Source: Deinococcus sp. JMULE3 (GTDB lineage Bacteria > Deinococcota > Deinococci > Deinococcales > Deinococcaceae). From it: a stretch of DNA of 64,000 nucleotides. Position 1 is the first letter of the stretch, and each line of letters begins with the position of its first letter. Location: positions 1,934,501-1,998,500 of the forward strand of contig NZ_SGWE01000004.1 of the NCBI RefSeq assembly GCF_013337115.1. The letters are read 5' to 3'. The translations under genes and the position numbers were made by a program. Under the pieces are notes generated by a model. It worked only from the letters and a program-made list of their open reading frames with translations. It searched no databases and was not told the origin of the DNA. Shown piece by piece: positions 26,383-37,272 of this stretch.

Positions 26383-27460
26383 TCAGGCGTATTTGGTGCG
26401 CATCATCATGATCTTGAGTTCGTGGGGGCTGGTGGCGCTTTGCAGGGCGTCGTCTTCGTGCATCAGGCCGCTCTGGACGAGGTGGGCGAGGTGCTGGTCG
26501 AAGGTGTGCATGCCGCGGGCGCCGCCTTCCTGGAGGGCCTGTTTGATTTCTTCCATGCGTTCGGGGTCTTTGATGCATTCGCGGACGGTGGGGGTGCCGA
26601 GCATGATTTCGAGGCCGAGGACGCGGCCGCCGCCGACTTTGGGCAGGAGGCGCTGGCTGACGATGCCGACGATGCTTTCCGAGAGGCCCTGGCGGATCTG
26701 GTCGCGTTCGTGGGGGGCGAAGAAGTCGATGATGCGGTTGACGCTGCGGATGGCGTCCTGGGTGTGCAGGGTGCTGAAGACGAGGTGGCCGGTCTGGGCG
26801 GCGGACAGGGCGGCTTCGACGGTTTCTTTGTCGCGCATCTCGCCGATGAGGATGACGTCGGGGTCCTGGCGCATGCTGGCGCGCAGGCCGTTGGAGAAGC
26901 TCATGGTGTCCAGGCCCAGTTCGCGCTGGCTGATCATGGCCATGCGGTCTTTGTGCAGCACCTCGATGGGGTCTTCGAGGGTGACGATGTTGACGGGTTG
27001 GGTGGCGTTGATGTGGTCCAGCAGGCTGGCGAGGGTGGTGGTCTTGCCGCTGCCGGTGGGGGCCGGTGACGAGGATCAGGCCGCGTTCGTGCTGCGCGAG
27101 TTGCTCGAAGGTCTCGACGGGGAGGCCGAGCTGCTGGAAGCTGGGGATGGGTTTGTCCTCGATGACGCGCATGATCAGGCCGATGCTGCCGCGTTGCCAG
27201 TAGGCGTTGACGCGGAAGCGGGCGAGGCCGGGGATGCCGTACGCGAAGTCGGCTTCGCGGCGGGTGGTGAAGTCGTCCCACATGGCGCCGTTCATCATTT
27301 CGCGGGCGAAGGCTTCGACGTGTTCGTGTCCGAGTCGGGTTTCCCCGAAGCGTTTGATCTCGCCGTTGATGCGCCCGGCGGGGGCGCTGCCGGTGCGCAG
27401 GTGGATGTCACTGGCTCCTTCTTTGACAATGGCGGTCAGTACGCTGTTCAGGACACTCAT
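26383..27460 (-). pseudogene. pilT: PilT-type twitching ATPase, frameshifted in Walker A
   Basis: Type IV pilus retraction ATPase. The start MSVLNSVLTAIVKEGASDIHL through ERGLILVTGP reads in one frame. The rest (MLHKDRMAMISQREL, QDPDVILIGEMRD, TGHLVFSTLHTQDA, ending MMMRTKYA) reads in another. The break is in a run of five G on the plus strand (27058-27062), exactly in the Walker A motif. With four G the sequence becomes VTGPTGSGKTTT and a normal 358-residue PilT results. The Asp box, Walker B and His box are intact. A sequencing or assembly error is likely; if real, the cell would lack this retraction motor. Confidence 0.9.
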
Positions 27461-27487
27461 GGTGCCCTCAGGGTAGGGGTTGGGGTC

Positions 27488-28108
27488 TTACAGTTTCGTT
27501 GCGCCGGGGTGGGTTTCGGCCGCGTTCATGACCCCCGTCGGGGGGGCCGCGCCGCGCAGCTTGCGGCTTTCGAGGTCGGCGTGGTGGGTCAGGTAGCGCA
27601 GCCAGGCCTTGGCGGTCATGGGGCCGAGGCTGTTGTGATGGATGGTCAGGTCGTCGCTGGGCGGGCGGGTGTGGAGGCGCCGGGCGAGGTCGACGCTGGC
27701 GGCGCGGGTGCTGGTGATCAGGGCCTGCAGCTGCGGCAGGGTGGTGTCCTGGGGGGGCCGGTGGTCGTGGTAGGGCGCGCTGAGGTCGGGGTGCTTGCCG
27801 AGCGCGGCGCCGAGGCGGTACTGGCCCCAGCGTTCGATGCCGATGATGTGCGCCAGGGTTTCGCGGTTGGCGTGGGTGTCGGCGGCCCGCGCGGCGCGGC
27901 CGGTGAGATGCGTGCCGCTGGTTTCGAGGCTGTGGGCGAGTTCCTGGTAGGAGCTGCGGCCGGCGGGGCGCTCTAAGACGCGGCTGACGACGGCGCCCTT
28001 GATGTCGCGCTGGCGGGTGCGGGCGAGGTACGCGGCGCCGGCGGCCACGCCGACGGTGGCGACCGTGATCAGGGCGGGCACGGCGGGGCTGGTTCTTCGC
28101 TGGCTCAT
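27488..28108 (-). CDS. DinB-like domain protein with membrane anchor
   Basis: A 206-residue protein with an N-terminal hydrophobic helix (about residues 10-30), followed by a four-helix-bundle pattern like DinB/DUF664: HIIGIERWGQYRLG, a middle ARRLHTRPPSDDLTIHHNS, and AWLRYLTHHADLE at the end, with histidines spaced as possible metal ligands. It lies 27 bases upstream of the pilT gene on the same strand, so they may be co-transcribed. The function is unknown. Confidence 0.6.
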   Translation of the reverse strand: MSQRRTSPAVPALITVATVGVAAGAAYLARTRQRDIKGAVVSRVLERPAGRSSYQELAHSLETSGTHLTGRAARAADTHANRETLAHIIGIERWGQYRLGAALGKHPDLSAPYHDHRPPQDTTLPQLQALITSTRAASVDLARRLHTRPPSDDLTIHHNSLGPMTAKAWLRYLTHHADLESRKLRGAAPPTGVMNAAETHPGATKL

Positions 28109-28157
28109 GCCGCATGGTACGCGCTTCGGGGGGGTGGGGTTCCGTCCGCCGGGGGGG

Positions 28158-28715
28158 TCAGGGGGGGCAGGTCAGGACCCGGTCGGGCAGGCCGATCAGC
28201 GTGACGTGGGAGTCGGCGGGGCAGGGGAGGGTCTCGCGGAGCATCAGTGGGTGTGCCAGGGTGTACTCGGGCAGGTCCAGGTTCAGGCCGCGTGCGCCCC
28301 AGCCGAAGCCTTTCCCGAGCCGCGTGCCGCGCGTGTCCACGGCGACGCACGCGAGGACGACAGCCTGCGCGCCGTCAGGGGTCAGGGTGGGCTCGCCGTA
28401 TTCGGGCAGGGTGCTCAGGCGCGCGCCGCGCGGGTCGGTGACGCGCCAGTACCAGCCTTCTTTTTTCTGGTGGGGGACGTACAGGGTCTTCCCGGCCTTC
28501 AGCGCCTGCTGCCGCAGCGGGAGCAGCGCGCGTTCCGGCCCGACGATCAGCGTGTGCCGTGCCTGCAGGTCGGGGTGCGCGAGGAGCTGCGTGGCGGCCT
28601 TCTTCGCGTGCGTGAAGTTCGGGCAGTGCCCGTGCGGCGGCAGCGGGTACGCGCAGGCCTGGCGGCCCATCAGGTCGTCCCACACGCTCTCCCGGACTGC
28701 GCCTGCCGTGGTCAT
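28158..28715 (-). CDS. 5-formyltetrahydrofolate cyclo-ligase family protein
   Basis: A 185-residue protein of the MTHFS (NagB/RpiA-like) fold. Visible features are the N-terminal VRESVWDDLMGR, KKAATQLLAHPDL, and the folate/ATP-loop motif RLGKGFGWGARG where true enzymes have LGxGxGYYDR. The YYDR part is not kept, so it may be a paralogue of the enzyme and not the enzyme itself. It is separated from the DinB-like gene by about 50 bases. Confidence 0.7.
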   Translation of the reverse strand: MTTAGAVRESVWDDLMGRQACAYPLPPHGHCPNFTHAKKAATQLLAHPDLQARHTLIVGPERALLPLRQQALKAGKTLYVPHQKKEGWYWRVTDPRGARLSTLPEYGEPTLTPDGAQAVVLACVAVDTRGTRLGKGFGWGARGLNLDLPEYTLAHPLMLRETLPCPADSHVTLIGLPDRVLTCPP

Positions 28716-28757
28716 GCCCGCACGCTAGCAGAGCCTTGCGCGTGGAGAATGGCAGTC

Positions 28758-28794
28758 CTCCCACAGCCGACAACCCACAACCCACAACCTCCCA
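28758..28794 (-). repeat. C-run tract (G-quadruplex type on minus strand)
   Basis: Runs of three C separated by ACAA-type spacers between two divergent genes; on the minus strand these are GGG runs. The composition matches the other GTGGG-type tracts in this window. Confidence 0.6.
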
Positions 28795-28847
28795 CATAGG
28801 TCATCTGGCGGCGGCGCGGCGTGGGCGCGGGGTCTACACTCGGGCGC

Positions 28848-29801
28848 ATGAGTGATGGCGTGCGGGCAGAGGTGGTGCGGGTGGCGACGGTGCGGGTGGC
28901 AGTGGCGGCGTACCCGGTGGACTTCCTGGCGGACTGGGCCGCGTACGAGGCGAAAGTGTCGCGCTGGGTGGCGGACGCGGCGGGGCAGGGCGCGGGGCTG
29001 CTGGTGTTCCCGGAGTACGCGCCGCTGGAACTGATCAGCCTGCTCCCGCAGGACCTGCATCATGATGTGATCGGCATGCGCCCGGCGCTCCAGGCGTTCG
29101 TGCCGGACTTCGTGGCGCTGCACGCCCGGCTGGCCCGCGAGCATGGCGTGGGTATCGTCGCCGGAAGTTATCCGGTGGCGCAGGGTCAGGGGTTCGTGAA
29201 CCGGGCGTTCGTGTTCGGCCCGGACGGCACGCACGCACATCAGGACAAGCTGCTGATGACCCGCTTTGAGGCCGAGGAGTGGCACATCGCGCCGGGCGAG
29301 GGCGCGGCGGTGTTCGACCTGCCCCTGCCGGGCGGGACGCTGCGCTTCGGGATTGCCATCTGCTACGACAGCGAGTTCCCCACCCTGGCGCGCGAACTCG
29401 CCGAGGGCGGTGCGGAGCTGCTGGTCGTGCCGTCCTTCACCGGGAGCCGCGCGGGCTTCACGCGGGTGCGGGTGGGCAGCATGGCCCGCGCGCTGGAAAA
29501 CCAGTGCTACGCGCTGCACGCCCCGCTGATCGCGGACGCCCCCTGGACGTACGCCGTCGAGGACGCGCACGGGGCCGCCAGCGTGTACGCCCCGTCGGAC
29601 AACGGCCTCCCGGAGGAGGGCATCGTCGCGCAGCTCGGCTGGAACGAGCCGGGCTGGCTGGTCACGGACCTGGACCTGCGCCTGACCCGCAACGTGCGCG
29701 CGGATGGGCACGTCCTGAACTGGCGGGACCGCATGGTGGGCGCGACTCGCCCGACGCCCGCGCAGATCGTGAGCCTGGGCGGCGTCCCGGAGCGCGTGTG
29801 A
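28848..29801 (+). CDS. Carbon-nitrogen hydrolase (nitrilase superfamily)
   Basis: A 317-residue amidase/nitrilase-type enzyme starting [12 protein letters not shown] at ATG 28848. The catalytic triad is visible: Glu in [10 protein letters not shown], Lys in [10 protein letters not shown], and Cys in [10 protein letters not shown]. The C-terminal half ([31 protein letters not shown]) is typical of the superfamily branch often fused or linked to GNAT domains. Its stop overlaps the start of a GNAT gene, which fits that association. The substrate is unknown. Confidence 0.88.
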   Translation: MSDGVRAEVVRVATVRVAVAAYPVDFLADWAAYEAKVSRWVADAAGQGAGLLVFPEYAPLELISLLPQDLHHDVIGMRPALQAFVPDFVALHARLAREHGVGIVAGSYPVAQGQGFVNRAFVFGPDGTHAHQDKLLMTRFEAEEWHIAPGEGAAVFDLPLPGGTLRFGIAICYDSEFPTLARELAEGGAELLVVPSFTGSRAGFTRVRVGSMARALENQCYALHAPLIADAPWTYAVEDAHGAASVYAPSDNGLPEEGIVAQLGWNEPGWLVTDLDLRLTRNVRADGHVLNWRDRMVGATRPTPAQIVSLGGVPERV

Positions 29802-30307
29802 CGGCCGTGCAGGTCCGCCGCCTGACCCCCGAGGACGCCCCGGCGTACCGCATGGCGCGGCTGGCGGCATTGCAGGAGGACCCGGCGGCGTTCCTGATGA
29901 CCGCCCCGGAGTTCGCGGCGCAGGCTGAGGAGGCACTGGCCGCCCGTCTCGCGCCGGACGCGGCGGGCGTCACGCTGGGGGCCTTCGTGGACGGGCAGCT
30001 GCTGGGCCTGCTGACCCTGGTGCGCGAAACGGCCCCTCCGCTGGCGCACCGCGTCAATGTGTACGGCGTGTCCGTCGCCCCGGGGGCGCGCGGGCAGGGC
30101 CTCGGCGAGGCGCTCGTGCGGGCGGGGGTGGCGCTGGCGCGCTCGTGGGTGGGCGTGACGTCCCTGCACCTCGCCGTCATGGACTCGCAGGACGCGGCGC
30201 GGCGACTGTATGAACGCTGCGGCTTTCGCGTGTGGGGCACCCAGCCGGACGCCGTTCACCGCGATGGCCGCGTGCACGCCGAGCACTGGCTGGTCCTGAA
30301 GTGCTGA
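29798..30307 (+). CDS. GNAT acetyltransferase
   Basis: A 169-residue single-domain GNAT protein starting at GTG 29798 in a GTGA overlap with the nitrilase gene. It has [20 protein letters not shown] as the acetyl-CoA loop and [19 protein letters not shown] as the usual last helix. It may acetylate the product of, or regulate, the coupled amidase, but this is only suggested by the overlap. The next gene begins within its last codons. Confidence 0.82.
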   Translation: MTAVQVRRLTPEDAPAYRMARLAALQEDPAAFLMTAPEFAAQAEEALAARLAPDAAGVTLGAFVDGQLLGLLTLVRETAPPLAHRVNVYGVSVAPGARGQGLGEALVRAGVALARSWVGVTSLHLAVMDSQDAARRLYERCGFRVWGTQPDAVHRDGRVHAEHWLVLKC

Positions 30308-31344
30308 CGGCAGACTCCCCGGTCTTCGTGCGTCCGCCGCGGCTGGTTCCGGGGTCGCGGGTGGCGGCCCTGAGCCTCTCCAGCGGCTTCGTGACCGAGG
30401 TCATGAACCGCTACCGGGCCGGGGTGCGGCAGGTCGCGCGGGAATTCGGGTGGGAGGTCGTGGCCGCCCCGAACGCGCTGCGTGGCCCGGCGTTCCTGGC
30501 GGCGAACCCGCAAGCCCGCGCGGACGACCTGCACTGGGCGCTGGAGGCGCCGGACATTCACGGGATGGTGAGCATCATCGGCGGGGACGACAGCGTGCGC
30601 CTGCTGCCGTTCCTCCGCCCGGAGGTGATCCGCGCGCACCCCAAGGCGCTGCTGGGCTTCAGCGACACCACCGTGACCCTCACGCAGTTCGTGCGGGCCG
30701 GGGTCATGGCGTATCACGGTCCGGCGCTGCTGACCGACCTCGCGGAGAACGGCGGGATGCACCCCTTCGTGGTGCAGGGGGTGAGGCGTGCGCTGATCGA
30801 TCCGCCCGCGCCGTTCGATCTGGCGCCCGCGCCCGGCTGGACGCAGGTCAGTCCGGACTGGGCCGACGAGGCCGCGCAGGACACGCCGCGGACCTTCGAC
30901 GCCGGGGACGGCTGGGTGTGGCTGCAGGGCGACGCGCCCGCGCAGGGGCACCTGCTGGGCGGCTGCATCGAGGTGCTGGACATGCTGAATGGCACGCCCG
31001 GCTGGCCCGAACCGGTCCTGTGGCGCGGCGCGGTCCTGGCCCTGGAGACCAGCGAGGACGTCCCCCCGCCCCGGCAGGTGGGGTACTGGCTGCGCAACCT
31101 CGCCGCGCAGGGCATCCTGGGTGGGCTGGCGGGCCTGCTGCTGGCCCGCCCGCGCCGCTACACGCCCGAGATGGTCGCGGACCTGTACGCCTGGGTGCGC
31201 CGCGTCCTGCACGAGGCGGACCGACCTGACCTGCCGGTCGTGGCGAACGTGGATTTCGGGCACACCAGTCCGCAGCTGACCCTGCCGCTGGGCGCCCCGG
31301 TGCGGCTGGACCGCGGCGCGGGCCGCGTGACGGTGTTCCCCTGA
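30301..31344 (+). CDS. S66 family LD-carboxypeptidase / MccF-like peptidase
   Basis: A 347-residue serine peptidase from GTG 30301, overlapping the GNAT stop by 7 bases. The triad positions of S66 enzymes are visible: Ser in [13 protein letters not shown], Glu in [10 protein letters not shown], and His in [26 protein letters not shown] and the N-terminal [13 protein letters not shown] also fit. The family cleaves L,D bonds in peptidoglycan tetrapeptides or detoxifies microcin C. Which of these applies cannot be told. There is no signal peptide, so it is cytosolic. Confidence 0.86.
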   Translation: MLTADSPVFVRPPRLVPGSRVAALSLSSGFVTEVMNRYRAGVRQVAREFGWEVVAAPNALRGPAFLAANPQARADDLHWALEAPDIHGMVSIIGGDDSVRLLPFLRPEVIRAHPKALLGFSDTTVTLTQFVRAGVMAYHGPALLTDLAENGGMHPFVVQGVRRALIDPPAPFDLAPAPGWTQVSPDWADEAAQDTPRTFDAGDGWVWLQGDAPAQGHLLGGCIEVLDMLNGTPGWPEPVLWRGAVLALETSEDVPPPRQVGYWLRNLAAQGILGGLAGLLLARPRRYTPEMVADLYAWVRRVLHEADRPDLPVVANVDFGHTSPQLTLPLGAPVRLDRGAGRVTVFP

Positions 31345-31399
31345 CCTCACCCCCGGCTGGGGGGCGCGCACATCCGTTCCAGACGCGCGGCGCGCTATC

Positions 31400-32164
31400 A
31401 TGGGCAGTGTGCGGCTGCTGCTGCTTTCTGATATCCACGCGAACCACACCGCCCTGCAGGCGGTTCTGAACGACGCCGAGAAACGCCGGTACGATCAGGT
31501 CATCCACCTTGGCGACGCGCTCGGCTACGGCCCGCACCCGCGCGAGGTCCTGGACGTCCTGCGTGAACTGGACGCCATCTGCGTGCTCGGCAACCACGAC
31601 GAGATGCTGCTGCAGTACGCCGACGGGCGCAAGGAAGTGAAGGACTCGATCGTCAGTATGGCCCTGACGTGGCAGCTGACCCGCCTGTCCGAACGGGATG
31701 TGGCGTGGGTGCGGCTGTGGCGTGACGGGATCGACGACCCGGACGTCGGCGCCCGCTACCGACACGGCACGCCCGTCAGCCTGGATCACTACACGGATTC
31801 CGTCCCGGCGGCCCGCGAGGCCTTCGCGCAGTGGCAGGGGCGCCTGGGCTTCGTGGGGCACACGCACGTCCCGGCGGCGTACGCCACGCTGAACAACTCC
31901 CCGGTAGGCGACTGGGTGAAGGTGCAGGCCTTCCCGGACGGCGGGAGTTACATGGTGGCGCCCAGCACCCGCGTGATCCTGAACCCCGGCAGTGTCGGTC
32001 AGCCGCGTGACGGGAACCCGAAGGCCAGTTACGCCATCTACGACTCGGTCCGCGGGTACTACGAGGTGTTCCGCGTCGCGTACGACATCGAACGCGCGCA
32101 GGAGGCGGCGCTGGAAGCGGGCCTGCCGCAGGTGCTCGCCGCGCGGCTCGCGATCGGCAAGTAA
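31400..32164 (+). CDS. Metallophosphoesterase (YfcE/MJ0936 type)
   Basis: A 254-residue calcineurin-like phosphoesterase with all metal motifs: [32 protein letters not shown], and FVGHTHVP, plus [19 protein letters not shown] near the end. It is likely a two-metal phosphatase or phosphodiesterase of unknown substrate. It lies 2 bases upstream of holB on the same strand, so the two are co-transcribed. Confidence 0.9.
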   Translation: MGSVRLLLLSDIHANHTALQAVLNDAEKRRYDQVIHLGDALGYGPHPREVLDVLRELDAICVLGNHDEMLLQYADGRKEVKDSIVSMALTWQLTRLSERDVAWVRLWRDGIDDPDVGARYRHGTPVSLDHYTDSVPAAREAFAQWQGRLGFVGHTHVPAAYATLNNSPVGDWVKVQAFPDGGSYMVAPSTRVILNPGSVGQPRDGNPKASYAIYDSVRGYYEVFRVAYDIERAQEAALEAGLPQVLAARLAIGK

Positions 32165-32166
32165 CG

Positions 32167-33117
32167 GTGACGATCAGCGCCGTGACGACCGCCGCCGACC
32201 TGCACGGCCCGCTGCTGGAGCAGACCGGGGCCTTCCGGGGCAACGCGCTGCTCCTGACCGGCCCGGCCCGCGTCGGGAAGCTGGACGTGGCGCGCGCCGT
32301 GGCCGCGCAGCACAACTGTCAGGGCGCGCGGGGCATGTACGGCGAGGCCTGCGGGGCGTGCCCGTCGTGCCGGGCGCTGGCGGCCGGCGCGCACCCGGAC
32401 CTGCTGCTCGTCGAGCCTCGCGCCACGACGAGCACCGGCAAGGTCGCGCGCCGCAAACTGATTCCCATCGGCGCGGTCCTGTCCGGTCGCGACAAGGCCC
32501 GCGAGTACGAGACGCACGTGTTCGAGTTCCTGGAGGTGCGGCCCACCTTCACGCGGCGCGTCGTGATCGTGCAGGGCGCCGAGTACCTCGGCCCGGAGGC
32601 CGCGAACGCCCTGCTGAAACTGGTGGAGGAACCCCCGCACGGCGCGCTGTTCGTGTTCCTCGCCGAGGACCTGCGCGCCGTGCTGCCCACCATCGTCAGC
32701 CGCAGCGCCCGCCTGAACGTCACGCCGGTCAGCGACCCGGCCCTGGAACGCGCCCTGCTGCGCGCCGGACAGGGACCCGACGCGGAACTCGTGGCGTTCG
32801 CCGCCGGACGCGCCGGGGTCCTGAACGACCCGGACCCGGTGCGCGGGGCGCTGCAGGACGCCCGCGAACTCACCAACGCGCTGGGGGAGAGCCTGCTGGC
32901 CGCGCTGGAGGCCGCCGAGGCACTGGAGAAACGCTTCGACCCGGCGTGGCATCCCGAGACGCTGCGCTTCACGTGGCGGGACCAGCCGCCGCACGTCCGC
33001 GCGCGGGCCGACACGGCCCTGACGGCGTTGCAGGAGGCGCTGGAGGCGTACGCCAGTCCCAGCCTGAGCTTCCAGGTGTTCGCGCTGGCGCTGCGGGACG
33101 CGTTCGGGCACGCCTGA
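32167..33117 (+). CDS. holB: DNA polymerase III delta' subunit
   Basis: A 316-residue clamp-loader subunit starting at GTG 32167. The AAA+ fold has a modified P-loop ([14 protein letters not shown]), a zinc module [24 protein letters not shown] as Walker B/sensor region, and TIVSRSARL as the SRC-type arginine finger (here SRS). The C-terminal collar helices follow. Delta' works with delta and DnaX to load the beta clamp for DnaE, which is encoded in the same window at 21.9 kb. Confidence 0.88.
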   Translation: MTISAVTTAADLHGPLLEQTGAFRGNALLLTGPARVGKLDVARAVAAQHNCQGARGMYGEACGACPSCRALAAGAHPDLLLVEPRATTSTGKVARRKLIPIGAVLSGRDKAREYETHVFEFLEVRPTFTRRVVIVQGAEYLGPEAANALLKLVEEPPHGALFVFLAEDLRAVLPTIVSRSARLNVTPVSDPALERALLRAGQGPDAELVAFAAGRAGVLNDPDPVRGALQDARELTNALGESLLAALEAAEALEKRFDPAWHPETLRFTWRDQPPHVRARADTALTALQEALEAYASPSLSFQVFALALRDAFGHA

Positions 33118-33154
33118 ACCGGACCGACCGGCCCCCCGGCGTAGACTGCCGGGC

Positions 33155-33799
33155 ATGAGTGCTCCTTTCACGCACGGCGCGCTGCGCCTCTGGTCGGTGC
33201 CGACCGGTCCCATTCAGGAGAACGCGGTCCTGATCGCCGGGGCCGAGCAGGAGGGGTTCCTGATTGACCCGGGCGACGACGCGGACCGCTTGCTGACGCT
33301 GGTGCGCGGATCGGGCGTGACGGTGCGCGGCATCCTGCTCACGCACGCGCACTTCGATCACATCGGCGCGGTGCAGCCCCTGCGCGAGGCCTTGCAGGTG
33401 CCGGTGTGGCTGCACCCGGCGGACCTGCCGCTGTACCGCGCGGGCGCGCAGAGTGCCGCGCGCTGGAACCTCCCGTTCATCCAGCCTGCCGATCCCGACC
33501 ATGCGATCGCGCCGGGGCAGGCGTTCACGGCGGGCGACCTGACCCTCACGGTGCGGTTCCTGCCGGGGCACGCGCCGGGGCATGTGGTGTTCACCGCGCC
33601 GGGCCTCGTGGTCGCGGGGGACACGCTGTTCCGGGGTGGGATCGGCCGCACGGACCTGCCGGGCGGGAACCACCCGCAGCTCCTGGCGGGCATCCGCGAG
33701 CAGCTGCTGACCCTGCCGGGCGACACGGCGGTGTATCCGGGGCACGGGCCGCGCACGACGATTGCCACGGAAGCGCAGACGAACCCGTTCCTGCTATGA
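33155..33799 (+). CDS. MBL-fold metallo-hydrolase (glyoxalase II-like)
   Basis: A 214-residue metallo-beta-lactamase fold enzyme with [12 protein letters not shown] (HxHxDH), [30 protein letters not shown], and [10 protein letters not shown]. It resembles the YcbL/glyoxalase II-like hydrolases, which cleave thioesters using two metals. It lies 37 bases after holB and is probably the last gene of that unit, ending at a shared terminator. Confidence 0.88.
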   Translation: MSAPFTHGALRLWSVPTGPIQENAVLIAGAEQEGFLIDPGDDADRLLTLVRGSGVTVRGILLTHAHFDHIGAVQPLREALQVPVWLHPADLPLYRAGAQSAARWNLPFIQPADPDHAIAPGQAFTAGDLTLTVRFLPGHAPGHVVFTAPGLVVAGDTLFRGGIGRTDLPGGNHPQLLAGIREQLLTLPGDTAVYPGHGPRTTIATEAQTNPFLL

Positions 33800-33820
33800 G
33801 CACAGTCCTGCAATGAGCAC

Positions 33821-33852
33821 AGCGCCGCCCCCCGTTCACCGGGGACGGCGCT
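33821..33852. terminator. Bidirectional terminator
   Basis: A 7-bp outer stem AGCGCCG/CGGCGCT with an inner CCCC/GGGG extension sits between two convergent genes (MBL hydrolase and subtilase). A 10-base direct repeat (ATGAGCACAG) lies at its left edge. Confidence 0.75.
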
Positions 33853-33865
33853 GATCTGGAAGAGG

Positions 33866-35194
33866 TTAGAAGCCGCTGACGTTCAGGCGGCCGCCGGTGA
33901 CGGTCTTGCCGTTCAGGCTGGCGGTGGGCGTGGCGCTGCCGAGGATCGCGGCGCGGATCTGCGCGGCGGTCGCGTTCGGGTTGACGCTGGCGTACAGGGC
34001 GACGCCGCCCGTGACGTGCGGGGTCGCCATGCTGGTGCCGTTGTAGCTGCTGTACTTGTTGTACGGCACGCTGCTGGTGATCGCCACGCCGGGCGCGCCG
34101 ATGTCCACGCTGGTCTTCCCGTACTGGCTGAACGAGGCCAGCGCGCCGGCCTTGTCGATGGCGGCCACGGCGATCACGGCGTCGTACCCGGCCCCGGCGG
34201 TCGTGTCGTAGTTGCTGGGGTAGCTGGCGGTCGCGTCGTTGTCGGTGCCGCTGTTCCCGGCGGCCGCGACGAACAGGATGTTCGCCTTGGCGGCGCGGAC
34301 GATCGCCTCGTACATGGCCTGGCTGTAGCCGCCGCCGCCCCAGCTGTTGTTCGTGGCGACGATGTTCAGCCCGTGGCGGGTCTTGAGGTCCGTGAAGTAG
34401 TCCACGGCCTTGATGGCGTCGGCGGTGTTCCCGCCGCGGCGGCCCAGGAACTTGCCGCTGATGAACGTGACGTTGTGGTTCACGCCGACCACGCCGCCGT
34501 CGTTCGCGGTGCCGCCGATCGTCCCGGCGACGTGCGTGCCGTGCGCATCCAGGCTGCCGCGCGTGCCGCCGTCGTAGACCGTATTGTCACGGTTCGCGAA
34601 GTCCCAGCCGCGCGTGTCGTCCACGTAGCCGTTGCCGTCGTTGTCCTTGCCGTCCACCGCGTCGAAGGGGTTCAGCCAGGCGTTGTTCTTCAGATCCGGG
34701 TGGTCGAACTGGTAGCCCTCGTCGATGATGCCCACGTATACGTTGTCACTGCCGGTCTTCCCGGCGGCCCAGGCGGTCTCGGCACCCGAGCCGAAGTTGC
34801 CCTTCATGCCCCACAGCGTGCCGTTGGTGTAGTAACTGTCGCTGGGCAGCGCCTGGGTCTGGTACGTCCAGTTGGGTTCCGCGAAGCGCACGACGCCGCT
34901 GGCCTGCAACTGCTGCGCCTTGGCGGTCACGCTCTGCCCGTCGGTGATGCGGGCGCGCAGCAGCGCGGCGCCGTTCACGGTGGCGAGCGTCTCGACGCTC
35001 TGCACGCCCAGAGCGCCCAGGCTGGTCAGGGCCTGGCTGCTGAGGCCGCCGTTGAGTTGCACGAGCAGTTCGCCGTCCACGTAGGCGGGCGCGCTGGCCT
35101 GCGTGGCGTCGGGCGTGAGCTGCGCGGGGGTCTGTCCGCAGGCGGCGAGGAGGACGGAGAGGGTCAGCAGGCCAGTCAGACGGGTACGGTTCAT
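33866..35194 (-). CDS. Secreted subtilisin-like serine protease (S8), lipoprotein
   Basis: A 442-residue protein starting MNRTRLTGLL at ATG 35194, with GGAGG 4 bases upstream. The signal peptide ends in a lipobox (LLAACGQ). An I9-like propeptide spans about 35-125 (ELLVQLNGGLSSQAL, VVRFAEPNW). The catalytic domain has Asp in GIIDEGYQFDHPDL, His in DAHGTHVAGT, the oxyanion Asn in NNSWGGGG, and Ser in GTSMATPHV. IDEGY in place of IDTGV is a mild variant. It is probably an extracellular or surface protease for nutrient or damaged-protein degradation. Confidence 0.93.
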   Translation of the reverse strand: MNRTRLTGLLTLSVLLAACGQTPAQLTPDATQASAPAYVDGELLVQLNGGLSSQALTSLGALGVQSVETLATVNGAALLRARITDGQSVTAKAQQLQASGVVRFAEPNWTYQTQALPSDSYYTNGTLWGMKGNFGSGAETAWAAGKTGSDNVYVGIIDEGYQFDHPDLKNNAWLNPFDAVDGKDNDGNGYVDDTRGWDFANRDNTVYDGGTRGSLDAHGTHVAGTIGGTANDGGVVGVNHNVTFISGKFLGRRGGNTADAIKAVDYFTDLKTRHGLNIVATNNSWGGGGYSQAMYEAIVRAAKANILFVAAAGNSGTDNDATASYPSNYDTTAGAGYDAVIAVAAIDKAGALASFSQYGKTSVDIGAPGVAITSSVPYNKYSSYNGTSMATPHVTGGVALYASVNPNATAAQIRAAILGSATPTASLNGKTVTGGRLNVSGF

Positions 35195-35420
35195 GAAGCC
35201 TCCGGCGTGGATGGGCGTGAAAGCCCGGCCACGGTGAGTGGGACGTGTGGGAATGGTCTGGAAACCATAGGCCGATATGCGGCCGGTCATTTGTGGGGTG
35301 AGTTTCAATACGGCCCGACCCCCCCCGGGAGGGTGAGGCCACAGGCAGTGTGCCACCTGCTGACCTTCAGTCGTCTGACGGGCAGACTCATGAACGGCAG
35401 GCCACTCAGCGCGTGCCACA

Positions 35421-36085
<665 letters not shown>

Positions 36086-36107
<22 letters not shown>

Positions 36108-36904
36108 TCCGCGCCGACTGTCCGGGCCTGCGCTTCCCGCCACACCTGCGCGCCGGCCAGGGCCAGCACCTGAAGCCCCAGGCTGCGCGCGTACCAGTGC
36201 GGGCGCCCCGCCAGGACGCATGCGCCCAGCAGCAGGAACTGTGTGGCCAGCCCCAGGTTGGCGCTCAGGGCGTTCACGGCCAGCGGCGTGTACGCCTGCC
36301 GCTGCGCCGCCCCCGGCGTGGCCGACCCGGTCACGCGGCGCAGTCGGCTCTGGAAGACGTGGTCCAGCGCCCGCTCCTGCGGCACGAAGTACGCGGCGTA
36401 CACGGCCTGGAGCGCCCCCAGCACGATCGGGTCATCCCCGTCCTGCGCGGCGGGTGCCCGGAACACCTCACCGCGCGCGGCACGGTATTCCCGTTCCCAC
36501 AGGAAGTCCACGGTCAGGATCAGGCTCTGCAGCAGCGTGACCGGCACGCCCGGGCGGCCCAGGATCGCCACGTTCAGCGCGAGGTTCACCAGCAGGTCCC
36601 CCTCGGTGTCCAGGTACCGGCCGGTCTCGGTGGTCTGCCCGGTCGCGCGGGCCAGCTGCCCGTCCAGACCGTCAAGCAGCGTCTTGACCTGCAGGAGCAG
36701 CGCGGGCCGCACGCGTTCGCCGCGCCGGATGAGCAGCGCGGCGTACAGGCCCAGGGCGGTGTGCAGCAGCACCACGTGCTGCGGGTTGACATTCAGCCGC
36801 GCCAGGGGCGGCACCAGGGTCTGCGCGGCGGGTCGGAACAGCCGTTCGCCCGCCCACTCGCGCGCCGGACGGGCCTTGCGCGTGCGGGCGAGCCCGGACT
36901 CTAT
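36086..36904 (-). CDS. CDP-alcohol phosphatidyltransferase family protein
   Basis: A roughly 272-residue membrane enzyme with the complete signature DGLDGQLAR, then GRYLDTEGD (D-x2-D-G-x2-A-R-x8-G-x3-D-x3-D), used to transfer a phosphoalcohol from CDP-linked donors. Several hydrophobic helices surround it. No ATG, GTG or TTG lies in frame between the upstream stop and the conserved [13 protein letters not shown] region. The codon that overlaps the preceding TAG stop is ATA (36904-36902, ATAG), matching the GTGA overlap used by the gene before it. I give that as the start with caution. The substrate is unknown. Confidence 0.8.
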
Positions 36905-37272
36905 CGGCGGCCCCCGTACTTGGGTGCGCCCTTGCGGACCCCGGCGTAGCGGTTGCGTTCCTTGCGGCGCTGCGCGCTGCTGCCCTTCGCCGCTGCGCCC
37001 TTCGCGCCCGTGCCCGGCGTGGCGACCGGGCGGCGGGGCGCGAAAGTGTCCATCGTCAGGAAACGCGCGGCGGGAATGTACAGCAGCAGCACGAACAGCA
37101 GGCTGCCCCACCAAGTGTTCAGGGTGTCCTTCAGCGGCGTCAGCTGCAGCAGGCTGCTCAGGAGCGTGGCGACCAGCGCGAACAGCATGACGCGCGCGGT
37201 GAGTTTCAGCATCTTGCCTGCCGTGAAGCCCGGCGCGGGGTCCGGGGTGGTCAGCCAGCGCCAGAGCTTCAC
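36901..37272 (-). CDS. Small basic membrane protein
   Basis: A 123-residue protein from GTG 37272 (GTGA overlap with the gene before). It has two hydrophobic helices (about residues 25-45 and 55-72), then a basic Ala/Gly/Arg-rich tail ending APKYGGRR. No family is recognised. It sits in a three-gene operon with the phosphatidyltransferase. Confidence 0.65.
   Translation of the reverse strand: MKLWRWLTTPDPAPGFTAGKMLKLTARVMLFALVATLLSSLLQLTPLKDTLNTWWGSLLFVLLLYIPAARFLTMDTFAPRRPVATPGTGAKGAAAKGSSAQRRKERNRYAGVRKGAPKYGGRR

Noticed and set aside
35195..35420. Small genes in the gap between the subtilase and the DUF2270 gene
   Set aside because: Open frames here are short, lack ribosome sites and have no coding character; it is probably a divergent promoter region.
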